A program made the translations under genes and the position numbers. Below, piece by piece: positions 25,892-34,998 of a DNA stretch of 64,000 bases (the first letter of the stretch is position 1; each line of letters opens with the position of its first letter). The stretch lies in the NCBI RefSeq assembly GCF_009856605.1, contig NZ_CP047242.1:1-64000 (forward strand), in the 5' to 3' direction. Below the pieces are notes generated by a model that saw only the letters and a program-made list of their open reading frames with translations, made no database searches and was not told the origin of the DNA. The DNA comes from Trichormus variabilis 0441 (lineage in GTDB: Bacteria; Cyanobacteriota; Cyanobacteriia; Cyanobacteriales; Nostocaceae).

Positions 25892-27100
25892 CTATTGTGA
25901 TTCAGAGAGAGAACGGTGATAGTAAGTTTGTAACCATTCTTCGAGAATGGTGCTTACATAGTTGAGTACCAGCGAGTTTAAAGAAATATGCAGCGATTGT
26001 TGACTCCACGTTACAAGTTTGAGGAGCAAAAAATCTTTGACTTTAGCCAGCCTACGAGAAATGGTGTACTGCTTAATTCCTAGCTGTTGAGCAATCTGCT
26101 GTTGAGTTAAGCCTTCTCTGTAGTAAAGTTGGATGATATTGTGGGCTTCTGGATCTAGTTCAGTTAAAGCTGTAACTAGGACGTTGCTAATTTGCGCTTG
26201 TTGTGATTGTCGGTCGAGCAGTTCTTCTTGAGCCAGAATTTCTGTCATCAAGGACTCCTGCTTGAGTTGCGGTACTATATCTATATATTCATCTCCAGAA
26301 TTTTCCTCCCCTACTGAGACATTCAGGGAAATCATATTGGGGTATAAATAATCTCTTACGGCTTGAGCAGAAATAATCAACCATTTCTCTATGGTTTCTC
26401 GACTGCACTCTGGCCCTGGTTGTGAAAGTTGGGTTTGACGTTGGAAATTATAAAGTTGAGCGATCGCTGTCCATGTGGCATCATCTGGTCTAGATAATTT
26501 GCGAGTACCGACAATTTGCTTAGGAGCGTATAACGCTTGATAGCATTTCCACGCTAATACATAGCGTTGGATAACATCCTCATGGATTCCCTGATTTTGT
26601 AAAGACTCTACTAGCCGCTTTTGAGTTAACTTTCTTAATAATCGCCAATTAGTACAAATATCAATTTCGTTTTGCGATCGCAGCATTTCTTTGAATTCGC
26701 TGCTAAAAATCGCACTAGCATAATTTTTCAGGTTAAAGTTCAGGTTGGGTTTAAACCCTTTCAACACCTTATCAACCCGAATGATCACCATTTGAAAGCA
26801 GTCAGATAGTGTGTGTTGGGTAGAGGAAAGATTAGTAACTATTTTGTGAACAGCCCAGTAACAGACTTCTTGTAAATAAGCTGAAAAATGTCCCCTGGCT
26901 AAACCATCAGGTTTCTCTTGCCATACTTTATACCAGTAACACACCCAAAAAGATTCGGAATTTTCTGGCTGTGAAAGACGTGTTTGACAGTTAATTAGAT
27001 TTCTGTGCAGTCTAGCATCAACTTCCCAACTAATTGCTTTGTCAGTATCGAATTGCAAGAAGGTCGTAAACTGTTCAGTGATATTTTGACGTGAACGCAT
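25892..27100 (-). CDS. Sigma-70-like regulatory protein
   Basis: A 402-residue protein with a C-terminal sigma region-4-like helix-turn-helix at residues 331-355 (LTQQQIAQQLGIKQYTISRR). It is preceded by LDPEAHNIIQLYYREG, as in ECF-type sigma factors and relatives. The N-terminal 280 residues are long and diverged (WVCYWYKVWQEKPDGLARGH, NYASAIFSSEFKEMLR) and may hold a degenerate region 2. This type is common in cyanobacteria beside DUF1822 genes. It starts about 370 bases from the first NRPS gene and is divergent to it, which makes it a candidate regulator of the cluster. Direct evidence is lacking. Confidence 0.7.
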   Translation of the reverse strand: MRSRQNITEQFTTFLQFDTDKAISWEVDARLHRNLINCQTRLSQPENSESFWVCYWYKVWQEKPDGLARGHFSAYLQEVCYWAVHKIVTNLSSTQHTLSDCFQMVIIRVDKVLKGFKPNLNFNLKNYASAIFSSEFKEMLRSQNEIDICTNWRLLRKLTQKRLVESLQNQGIHEDVIQRYVLAWKCYQALYAPKQIVGTRKLSRPDDATWTAIAQLYNFQRQTQLSQPGPECSRETIEKWLIISAQAVRDYLYPNMISLNVSVGEENSGDEYIDIVPQLKQESLMTEILAQEELLDRQSQQAQISNVLVTALTELDPEAHNIIQLYYREGLTQQQIAQQLGIKQYTISRRLAKVKDFLLLKLVTWSQQSLHISLNSLVLNYVSTILEEWLQTYYHRSLSESQ

Positions 27101-27468
27101 AACTTAAAATTAATTATTTTTGTATAAACTTATACATAAAATTGAAAGTATAAAGAAAACTTGAACAGTACTTGTGTCTAGTTTATTATACTTAGGGAAT
27201 TTTGCTAGGAAGAAATATTGGCTTTGCCAAAAAAATAAGTGGGACTTCGGTTTTTATCTCCAATAGCTGCTCAAATTCGCTTGAAAATTACCAGACAAGC
27301 TGAAGCTATGATCAATGCGTCCAAAATCAGCAGAGCCAAAAAAGATATTTTCGAGAAGTGAGTGCATAAACTCAATTGAGCTTACCCTATAGAAATTTTG
27401 ACCGGCACTAGCCACTTAAGTTGTGTGACTTGACCAAAGTTACCTGTTTAAATTCCAGCAATAAATAT
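27101..27468. other. Divergent intergenic region upstream of the NRPS cluster
   Basis: About 370 bases between the sigma-like gene (minus) and the first NRPS gene (plus). It probably contains both promoters; I could not single out convincing boxes. A plus-strand frame of 39 codons opening at a GTG (27239) reads FLSPIAAQIRLKITRQAEAM and ends EK before a TGA at 27356. It looks slightly coding but is unidentified and may be a remnant. Confidence 0.4.
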
Positions 27469-30400
27469 ATGAGTGAATTACTAAAGCGTTTGGAACAGCT
27501 ATCGCCTCAAAAACGCGAACTTGTTCTGCAAAAATTGTTAGCACAGCAATCTTCTACAATCAACAATAAACCTAAATTGCCGCGCATTGAAGCTGTTAGC
27601 AGCGACAAATTAATACCTTTATCTTTTCCCCAACAAAGACTTTGGTTTCTTGACCAAATGGAGGGTAATAGTGCTGCATATAATATGGCGGCTGCGGTAG
27701 AAATTACTGGCAATCTGCAAGTATCTATCCTAGAAAACATCATTGCCGAAATCATTCAACGTCATGCCATTCTCCGGACTAACTTTAAAAACGTTGATGA
27801 CAATGCTGTTCAGATAATTGCACCTCATCTCACAATAAATATTCCTGTAATTGACTTACAAACATTGCCAGTAGCAGAACAGTTTGCCGAGGTAGAATGT
27901 TTAGCGATCGCGGAACAATTAAAACCTTTTGACTTAGCGAACGATTGTTTGTTACGGGTGACGTTGCTACAGTTAGCCCCAGAATCTTATGTGTTGCTGG
28001 TCACAATGCACCATATTGTTTCTGATGGCTGGTCGATGGGGGTATTTATTCAAGAATTTTCAACTCTGTACACCGCTTTTTCGCAAAATCAACCTTCTCT
28101 ACTGCCAGAATTAGCCATCCAATATGCTGATTTTGCTCATTGGCAAAGACAATGCTTGCAAGGTGAGGTATTAGAAAATCAACTCAACTACTGGCGGCAG
28201 CAGTTAGCAGGTATTCCCCCCATCTTAGAATTACCTACAGACCGCCCGCGTCCTCCAGTGCAAACTTTTCAAGGTCAAACTTTATATTTTGAACTCGACC
28301 AAAATCTCACCAAACAACTAAATATCCTGTGCCAAAAGTCAGGGACAACCATGTTTATGACCCTGATGGCAGCTTTTGCAACTTTACTGTACCGCTATAG
28401 TCGCCAGTCAGATATTGTCATCGGTTCTCCTATTGCTAACCGCGATCGCCAAGAAACATTTCCACTAATTGGTTTATTTGTCAATACTTTAGTGCTGCGA
28501 ACTAATTTAGAGGGGAATCCGAGTTTTGCAGAATTACTGCAAAAAGTCAAACAAGTGGCTTTAGATGCCTATGCTCATCAAGATGTACCTTTAGAGCGAT
28601 TAGTCGAAGCTTTGCAACCAGAGCGATCGCTCTCCCATATGCCATTGTTCCAAGTGGCGTTTGCGATGCAAAATGCACCGATGGGTAAATTAGAATTACC
28701 CAACTTGAGTTTAAATCTCTTAAAAATCGAAAATCGCACAGCGAAATTTGATCTGGCGCTATCAATGCAAGAAACCGAGTCAGGACTTTTAGGAGAATGG
28801 GAATTCAACACCGATCTATTTGATGCTACGACGATTAGCCGCATGGCGAGACATTTCCAGACTTTGCTGGAAAATATTGTGGCTAATCCTCAACAACGAA
28901 TTGCGGAAGTATCATTATTAAGTGCTAGCGAGCAGCATCAATTACTTGTAGATTGGAACAACACCACCACTGATTATCCCCAAGGTAAATGTATTCATCA
29001 GTTATTTGAAGAGTGGGTAGAACAAACACCAGATGCGGTGGCGGTAGTCTTTGAAAATCAGCAAATTACCTACAAAGAGTTAAATCATCGCGCCAACCAA
29101 TTAGCACACCAATTGCAAACCTTGGGTGTCAAACCAGACGTATTGGTGGGGATTTGCGTTGAGCGTTCCCTAGAGATGATAGTAGGATTATTGGGAATTC
29201 TCAAAGCAGGTGGTGGGTATGTACCTTTAGATCCTAACTATCCGAGCGATCGCTTGGCTTTTATGCTCAATGATGCTCAATTACCAGTATTATTAACACA
29301 ACAGCAATTAGTAGAGAAATTACCAGAGCATCAAGCGATCGCAATTTGTTTGGATGCAGACTGGAACGAAATTGCCAAAAATAATAGTTTTAATCCCACC
29401 AGTACAGTTACCACTGCCAATTTAGCCTATGTAATTTATACCTCTGGATCGACAGGCAAACCAAAAGGCGTGATGGTAGAGCATACTGGGTTATGCAACT
29501 TAGCCAAAGCGCAGATTCAGACTTTTGATGTGCAAACATCCAGCCGGATTCTTCAGTTCGCCTCCTTTAGTTTTGACGCTTCTATTTTTGAAGTTGTGAT
29601 GGCTCTGGGAACGGGAGCTAGACTTTATCTGGGAACAAAAGAATCTTTATTGCCTGGTTCATCATTAATTCAGCTATTACAAAAATACGGTATTACCCAC
29701 ATCACCTTACCACCCTCAGCTTTAGCGGTCTTACCTGCTGATGAACTCCCAGCGTTGCAAACCATCATCGTAGCAGGAGAAGCTTGTCCTCCCGATTTAG
29801 TCGAGCGTTGGTCTCGTGGTCGTCGTTTCTTCAATGCTTACGGCCCGACAGAAGCCACTGTTTGGTCAACAGTTGCAGAATGCAGCAGCAACAGCACTAA
29901 CAAACCCCCCATTGGTCGTCCAATTACCAATACACAAATATATTTACTCGATCAAGATTTGCAACCTGTACCTGTTGGTGTTCCAGGCGAACTGCATATT
30001 GGTGGTATTGGATTAGCCAGAGGTTATCTCAACCGTCCTGAGTTGACACAACAAAAATTCATTCCTCACCCCTTTAGCAATGAACCAGAAGCGCGACTTT
30101 ACAAAACAGGCGACCTCGCTCGCTACTTAAGCGATGGCAATATTGAATACTTAGGACGTATCGATCATCAAGTGAAACTACGCGGCTTCCGTATTGAATT
30201 GGGAGAAATTGAAGCTTTACTCAGCCAGCATCCAGGAGTAATCCAAAATACACTGATCATCCGTGAAGATATCCCTGGTAGCCAACGTTTAGTCGCTTAC
30301 ACAGTTGCCAATCCCGACCAAATACCAACAATTAGTGAACTGCGACAATTCCTCAAGGAACGGCTACCTGAGTACATGGTTCCTTCGGCTTTTGTGATGT

Positions 30401-33400
30401 TAGATACTCTGCCTTTAACACCAAACGGCAAAGTAGACCGCCGTGCATTACCTGCGCCAGAATCCCGTCCTGAGTTAGCAGTTAACTTTGTTGCTCCACG
30501 TACTCCACAAGAAGAAAAGTTAGCTGCGATTTGGGCAGATGTGTTGAGATTACAGCAAGTTGGGATTCATGATAACTTCTTTGAAATTGGTGGCGATTCT
30601 ATCCTCAGCTTGCAGATTATTGCCAGAGCCAACCAAGCCGGAATTCAACTCAATATCAAGCAGTTATTTCAGCATCAAACAATTGCTGAGTTGGCTGCTG
30701 TGGCAAATACAATACCAAGTATCACGGCAGAACAAGGTTTAATTACAGGTTCGTTACCCTTAACACCGATCCAGCATTGGTTTTTTGACCAGAATCTACC
30801 GCAACCAGCTTATTTTAATCAGTCGGTGTTATTGGAAGTACCAAATGACCTGAAACTAGAAATCTTGGAATCAGCATTGCAGCAATTACTATTACACCAC
30901 GATGCTTTACGGTTGAGATTTGTCCAAGAAGGGGAAAGTTGGTCACAGACTCACGCGGATGCTAATGCTACAGTAGCTTTAACTTGTGTAGATTTGTCAG
31001 AAAAAGCCCCACAAGCACAACAAACAGCCCTCGAAACTACCGCAAATCAGCTACACGCTAGCTTAAATCTGTCCCAACAGTTAATGCAAGCTGCCCTGTT
31101 CCACTTCGGTGCTACACAATCTGCTCGGTTGCTGATTATTGTGCATCACTTAGCTGTGGATGGTGTCTCTTGGCGAATTTTGGTAGAAGATTTATTTCAT
31201 GCTTATCAGCAACTCAATCGTGGTGAAACAGTTCAACTACCAGCTAAAACAACTTCCTTCAAAGAATGGTCACAGCGATTGACTGAATATAGCCACTCAG
31301 AAGCACTTGCAGGGGAACTCGACTTTTGGCTAGGTCAGTCATCCGGCTCTATAGCTTTGCCTGTAGACTATCCCCAAGCGGTTAATACTGTGGCTTCATC
31401 TGCACAAGTTTCGGTATCTCTCGATATAGAAAAAACTCGTGCTTTGCTGCAAGAAGTTCCTGCAATTTACAACACCCAAATCAACGATGTCTTGTTAACT
31501 GCTTTGGTACAAAGCTTTGCTCAATGGACTGGTGAATCTTCCCTACTTGTTGATTTGGAAGGTCACGGACGAGAAGAACTGTTTGCAGACATCGATTTAT
31601 CACGCACTGTCGGCTGGTTTACTTGCCTGTTCCCAATTAAATTAGAATTGGCAGCGATCGCCAATGTGGGTAAAACCTTAAAATCCATTAAAGAACAATT
31701 ACGCCCTTGCCAAAAACGGGGTATTAACTACGGTATTCTCCGCTATCTCAACCCCAACCCCGCAATCCGCCATCAACTCACAACTGCACCCCAAGCACAA
31801 GTTAGTTTCAACTACTTGGGACAATTTGACCAAGAGTTATCGGAATCTGGCGCGTGGAAATTGGCTCAAGAGTCTGCGGGTAATGAACAAGGTATATCGG
31901 GCGATCGCACTCACTTATTAGAAGTTAACGCCTTAGTAGCATCAGGTAAGCTGCAACTGAATTGGACTTATAGCCAAAACATTCACCAAACATCTACTAT
32001 TGAGGCTTTAGCAGCTGGTTTCATCAATGCACTTACAGAGATTATCCATCACTGTCAGTCTACTGATGTTGGCGGTTATACACCTTCAGATTTTCCCGAA
32101 GCTGAGTTAACTCAGGAATATCTGGACAATTTAGTCGGAGAAATGGCAAACCGTGACACAGCCAGTCACAAGAAAAATATTGAGTCGATTTATCCACTTT
32201 CCCCGATGCAGCAGGGTATTCTCTTCCATAGCCTGTATGATCCAGAGTCCGGAGTATATTGCGAACAACTAAGCTGCACGCTTCACGGCTCTATTAATAC
32301 CACAGCATTTGCACAAGCTTGGCAACGTGTAGTTGAGCGTCATTCGGCTTTGCGTACCTTCTTTGTTTGGGACAATCTGGATCAGCCACACCAAGTTGTT
32401 TGCAAAACTGTCAATCTACCTTTTGCGGTTGATGACTGGCGTTCTCTATCGCCTACCGAGCAACAAGAAAAACTGACAGCTTTTCAGGAAGCAGATAGAA
32501 ACAAGGGTTTTGAACTTAACCAAGCTCCCTTAATGCGTTGTAGTCTCATTCAGACAGCAGATGATACTTACGAATTCGTCTGGACATTCCATCATTTGTT
32601 GATAGATGGATGGTCTTTACCTGTCGTGGTTCAAGAAGCTTTTGCTTTCTATGAAGCTGCGAATCAGGGGCATGATTTATATTTAAAAACACCTCGTCCC
32701 TTCCGGGATTATATAACTTGGTTGCAACAACAAGACCTTTCCCAAGCCAAAGAATTTTGGCAGCGATCGCTGCAAGGTTTTACAGCCCCAACTCCGCTCA
32801 TGGCAGATAAATCTATTGTTCACAATTCCCAACAACAGCAGACTTATCACGAGCAGCATATTCAATTACCACAAGCATTAACAACTCAACTGGAATCTCT
32901 TGCTAGACAAAATCAACTCACTCTTAACACTTTAGTACAAGGAATTTGGGCGCTATTACTCAGCCATTACAGTAATCAAAAAGATGTAGTATTTGGCACA
33001 ACTGTATCTGGTCGTCCCCCTGCACTTGTCGATGTAGAAACTATGGTAGGGATGTTTATCAATGCCTTACCAGTCAGGGTACAAGTATCAGAGGATGAGC
33101 AAATATTACCTTGGCTGAAAGATTTACACACACGGCAAGTAGAACGGGAGCAATACTCTTACACTCCCTTAGTGGAAATTCAAAGAGTAAGTGAAATAGC
33201 TAGCGGGACACCAATGTTTGAGACTAACGTCGCCTTTTATAATTACCCAGTAGATCCTGCTTTGCAAAATTCTAGTAGCGGCTTAAAAATTACCAACATC
33301 AGTAATTATGAACGCACAAAATATCCTTTGATGTTGGTAATTATGCCTGGTGAAAATATATCTGTGGGACTAAGTTATGAAGGAAATCGCTTTAATCACG

Positions 33401-33591
33401 AAACTATTGCGGATATTCTAGAAAACTTTGCAACTGTAGCCAATAAAATTACTGAACAACCTGATGCCAAGTTACAAACCGTAGCAGAAATTCTTGTCCA
33501 AGCAGACAAACAAAAACAACTCATTAAAGACCAAAAACTGGCAGCGACAGCAATTAATAAATTGCACAAATTCAAGCGTAAATCAGCTTAA
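27469..33591 (+). CDS. Nonribosomal peptide synthetase, C-A-PCP-E-C
   Basis: A 2040-residue synthetase. I use ATG 27469 (MSELLKRLEQLSPQKRELVL, a typical docking helix), not the upstream TTG. Domains: condensation with HHIVSDGWS (His181/182, Asp186); adenylation from about residue 500 with YTSGSTGKPKG; PCP with GGDSILS (Ser1044); epimerisation with HHLAVDGVSW (His1226/1227); then a second condensation domain with YPLSPMQQGILFHS and HHLLIDGWS (His1708/1709), of the type that accepts a D-residue donor. Aligned by hand to GrsA, the specificity residues read about DAFTIAAVWK, which suggests an aromatic or bulky hydrophobic residue, with low certainty. It should add and epimerise residue 2. It has no A domain after its last C domain, so it hands over to the protein at 34999. 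Confidence 0.92.
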   Translation: MSELLKRLEQLSPQKRELVLQKLLAQQSSTINNKPKLPRIEAVSSDKLIPLSFPQQRLWFLDQMEGNSAAYNMAAAVEITGNLQVSILENIIAEIIQRHAILRTNFKNVDDNAVQIIAPHLTINIPVIDLQTLPVAEQFAEVECLAIAEQLKPFDLANDCLLRVTLLQLAPESYVLLVTMHHIVSDGWSMGVFIQEFSTLYTAFSQNQPSLLPELAIQYADFAHWQRQCLQGEVLENQLNYWRQQLAGIPPILELPTDRPRPPVQTFQGQTLYFELDQNLTKQLNILCQKSGTTMFMTLMAAFATLLYRYSRQSDIVIGSPIANRDRQETFPLIGLFVNTLVLRTNLEGNPSFAELLQKVKQVALDAYAHQDVPLERLVEALQPERSLSHMPLFQVAFAMQNAPMGKLELPNLSLNLLKIENRTAKFDLALSMQETESGLLGEWEFNTDLFDATTISRMARHFQTLLENIVANPQQRIAEVSLLSASEQHQLLVDWNNTTTDYPQGKCIHQLFEEWVEQTPDAVAVVFENQQITYKELNHRANQLAHQLQTLGVKPDVLVGICVERSLEMIVGLLGILKAGGGYVPLDPNYPSDRLAFMLNDAQLPVLLTQQQLVEKLPEHQAIAICLDADWNEIAKNNSFNPTSTVTTANLAYVIYTSGSTGKPKGVMVEHTGLCNLAKAQIQTFDVQTSSRILQFASFSFDASIFEVVMALGTGARLYLGTKESLLPGSSLIQLLQKYGITHITLPPSALAVLPADELPALQTIIVAGEACPPDLVERWSRGRRFFNAYGPTEATVWSTVAECSSNSTNKPPIGRPITNTQIYLLDQDLQPVPVGVPGELHIGGIGLARGYLNRPELTQQKFIPHPFSNEPEARLYKTGDLARYLSDGNIEYLGRIDHQVKLRGFRIELGEIEALLSQHPGVIQNTLIIREDIPGSQRLVAYTVANPDQIPTISELRQFLKERLPEYMVPSAFVMLDTLPLTPNGKVDRRALPAPESRPELAVNFVAPRTPQEEKLAAIWADVLRLQQVGIHDNFFEIGGDSILSLQIIARANQAGIQLNIKQLFQHQTIAELAAVANTIPSITAEQGLITGSLPLTPIQHWFFDQNLPQPAYFNQSVLLEVPNDLKLEILESALQQLLLHHDALRLRFVQEGESWSQTHADANATVALTCVDLSEKAPQAQQTALETTANQLHASLNLSQQLMQAALFHFGATQSARLLIIVHHLAVDGVSWRILVEDLFHAYQQLNRGETVQLPAKTTSFKEWSQRLTEYSHSEALAGELDFWLGQSSGSIALPVDYPQAVNTVASSAQVSVSLDIEKTRALLQEVPAIYNTQINDVLLTALVQSFAQWTGESSLLVDLEGHGREELFADIDLSRTVGWFTCLFPIKLELAAIANVGKTLKSIKEQLRPCQKRGINYGILRYLNPNPAIRHQLTTAPQAQVSFNYLGQFDQELSESGAWKLAQESAGNEQGISGDRTHLLEVNALVASGKLQLNWTYSQNIHQTSTIEALAAGFINALTEIIHHCQSTDVGGYTPSDFPEAELTQEYLDNLVGEMANRDTASHKKNIESIYPLSPMQQGILFHSLYDPESGVYCEQLSCTLHGSINTTAFAQAWQRVVERHSALRTFFVWDNLDQPHQVVCKTVNLPFAVDDWRSLSPTEQQEKLTAFQEADRNKGFELNQAPLMRCSLIQTADDTYEFVWTFHHLLIDGWSLPVVVQEAFAFYEAANQGHDLYLKTPRPFRDYITWLQQQDLSQAKEFWQRSLQGFTAPTPLMADKSIVHNSQQQQTYHEQHIQLPQALTTQLESLARQNQLTLNTLVQGIWALLLSHYSNQKDVVFGTTVSGRPPALVDVETMVGMFINALPVRVQVSEDEQILPWLKDLHTRQVEREQYSYTPLVEIQRVSEIASGTPMFETNVAFYNYPVDPALQNSSSGLKITNISNYERTKYPLMLVIMPGENISVGLSYEGNRFNHETIADILENFATVANKITEQPDAKLQTVAEILVQADKQKQLIKDQKLAATAINKLHKFKRKSA

Positions 33592-33754
33592 TTTACCGTA
33601 TTTGATGACCAAGAATGATTTTTACCAAAGCAGAGATGCAAAGAATATGTTCCTATCTTGAGCTTTAATTCTTTATATCTCTGACACTCTTTTCATCTGA
33701 TCATCTGTGCCTAGAACGTAAAACCAACAAATCTATTAACTAAAACGAATCAAA

Positions 33755-34777
33755 ATGAATAACGTAGAATTACCAACAAACAGTATTAAAAAACTACAAA
33801 TTGGCAAACGCAAAGTAGTTGAAAAATTAGTCAACATAGAACCACTCAACTCAGATAATCCTTTACCTTTAGTTATTTCCCCTGCTGTAGATGGGATGAA
33901 TTTAATCAATTGGGCGCAGCAGAATCGTGATTTAATTGAAACTAACTTACTGAAAAATGGTGGCATACTCTTTCGCAATTTTCATGTTAATACAGTTGAA
34001 GATTTCCAAAAGTTTGTGAAAGTAGTATCCACCGGAGAACTCTTAGATTACACCTATCGCTCAACGCCACGTACAGAAGTCACTGATAAAATCTATACTT
34101 CAACTGAATATCCCGCAGATGAAATCATTCCACTACATAACGAAAATGCTTACTCTCCCGTTTATCCCATGAAGATATGGTTTTTCTGTGTGAAAGCATC
34201 AGAGATTGGCGGAGAAACACCAATCTCTGATAGCCGTAAAGTGTTTGAACGCATTAACCCGTCCATCAAAAAACGGTTTATAGAAAAGCAAGTCATGTAT
34301 GTGCGAAATTATGGCGATGTCGATTTGCCTTGGCAAGAAGTTTTTCAAACTACAAATAAATCTGAGGTAGAAAGTCATTGTCGCCAGTTAGGCATTTCTT
34401 TTGAATGGACAGGGAACAATACTCTCAGAACTAGCCAAGTGTGTCCAGCTGTTGCCAAACACCCGAAAACCAGTGAAATGGTATGGTTTAACCAAGCCCA
34501 TTTGTTCCATATTTCCAGTTTGAAAGCAGAAGTGCGCGAATCATTATCTGCATTACTCAAAGAAGATGATTTTCCCCGCAATGCCTATTATGGTGATGGT
34601 TCTCCCATTGAAGTCTCGGTTTTAGACGAAATCCGGGAAATATATCGCCAAGAAGCAGTAATTTATCCTTGGCAGGAAGGAGATGTGTTAATGCTGGACA
34701 ATATGTTGGCTGCACATGGAAGGATGCCATTCGTCGGGAAACGAAAGATTGTAGTGGCGATGGCGGAACCTTGCTGA
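33755..34777 (+). CDS. SyrP/TauD-type Fe(II)/2-oxoglutarate beta-hydroxylase
   Basis: A 340-residue non-heme iron dioxygenase. The metal triad is visible: His128 and Glu130 in PLHNENAY, and His321 in AAHGRMPF, with Arg330 as the probable 2-oxoglutarate anchor. The HNE pattern and overall length fit SyrP-like enzymes that hydroxylate the beta carbon of Asp or related residues bound to a carrier protein. It lies between the two NRPS genes, and a strong terminator follows it. The downstream synthetase has an asparagine-like specificity code and a catalytically dead C-like domain that may recruit this enzyme. I predict beta-hydroxylation of PCP-bound Asn (or Asp). A free amino acid substrate, as for AsnO, is the main alternative. 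Confidence 0.82.
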   Translation: MNNVELPTNSIKKLQIGKRKVVEKLVNIEPLNSDNPLPLVISPAVDGMNLINWAQQNRDLIETNLLKNGGILFRNFHVNTVEDFQKFVKVVSTGELLDYTYRSTPRTEVTDKIYTSTEYPADEIIPLHNENAYSPVYPMKIWFFCVKASEIGGETPISDSRKVFERINPSIKKRFIEKQVMYVRNYGDVDLPWQEVFQTTNKSEVESHCRQLGISFEWTGNNTLRTSQVCPAVAKHPKTSEMVWFNQAHLFHISSLKAEVRESLSALLKEDDFPRNAYYGDGSPIEVSVLDEIREIYRQEAVIYPWQEGDVLMLDNMLAAHGRMPFVGKRKIVVAMAEPC

Positions 34778-34811
34778 TCATTCTAGGTGCGTTAACACCC
34801 TACTTATTATG

Positions 34812-34849
34812 CTCCCAAATGCTTATTCAGTAAGTATTTGGGAGTTTTT
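34812..34849 (+). terminator. Intrinsic terminator after the hydroxylase gene
   Basis: A 14-base stem with one mismatch (CTCCCAAATGCTTA / TAAGTATTTGGGAG), a 5-base loop and TTTTTA directly after. It separates the first NRPS and hydroxylase from the terminal NRPS, which therefore probably has its own promoter in the 150 bases that follow. Confidence 0.75.
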
Positions 34850-34998
34850 ATTTAAAATTCGGCGAATGGAAGCATAAATTGATTTTCCTACTCCTATTAA
34901 AACATTGATGCAGGTGTTTTGCTTCAATTTACATAACTTGTATCACCAGTATTTATTAATTTAATTGACGTTTTACTCTCACAAAGGATTTCAATTTT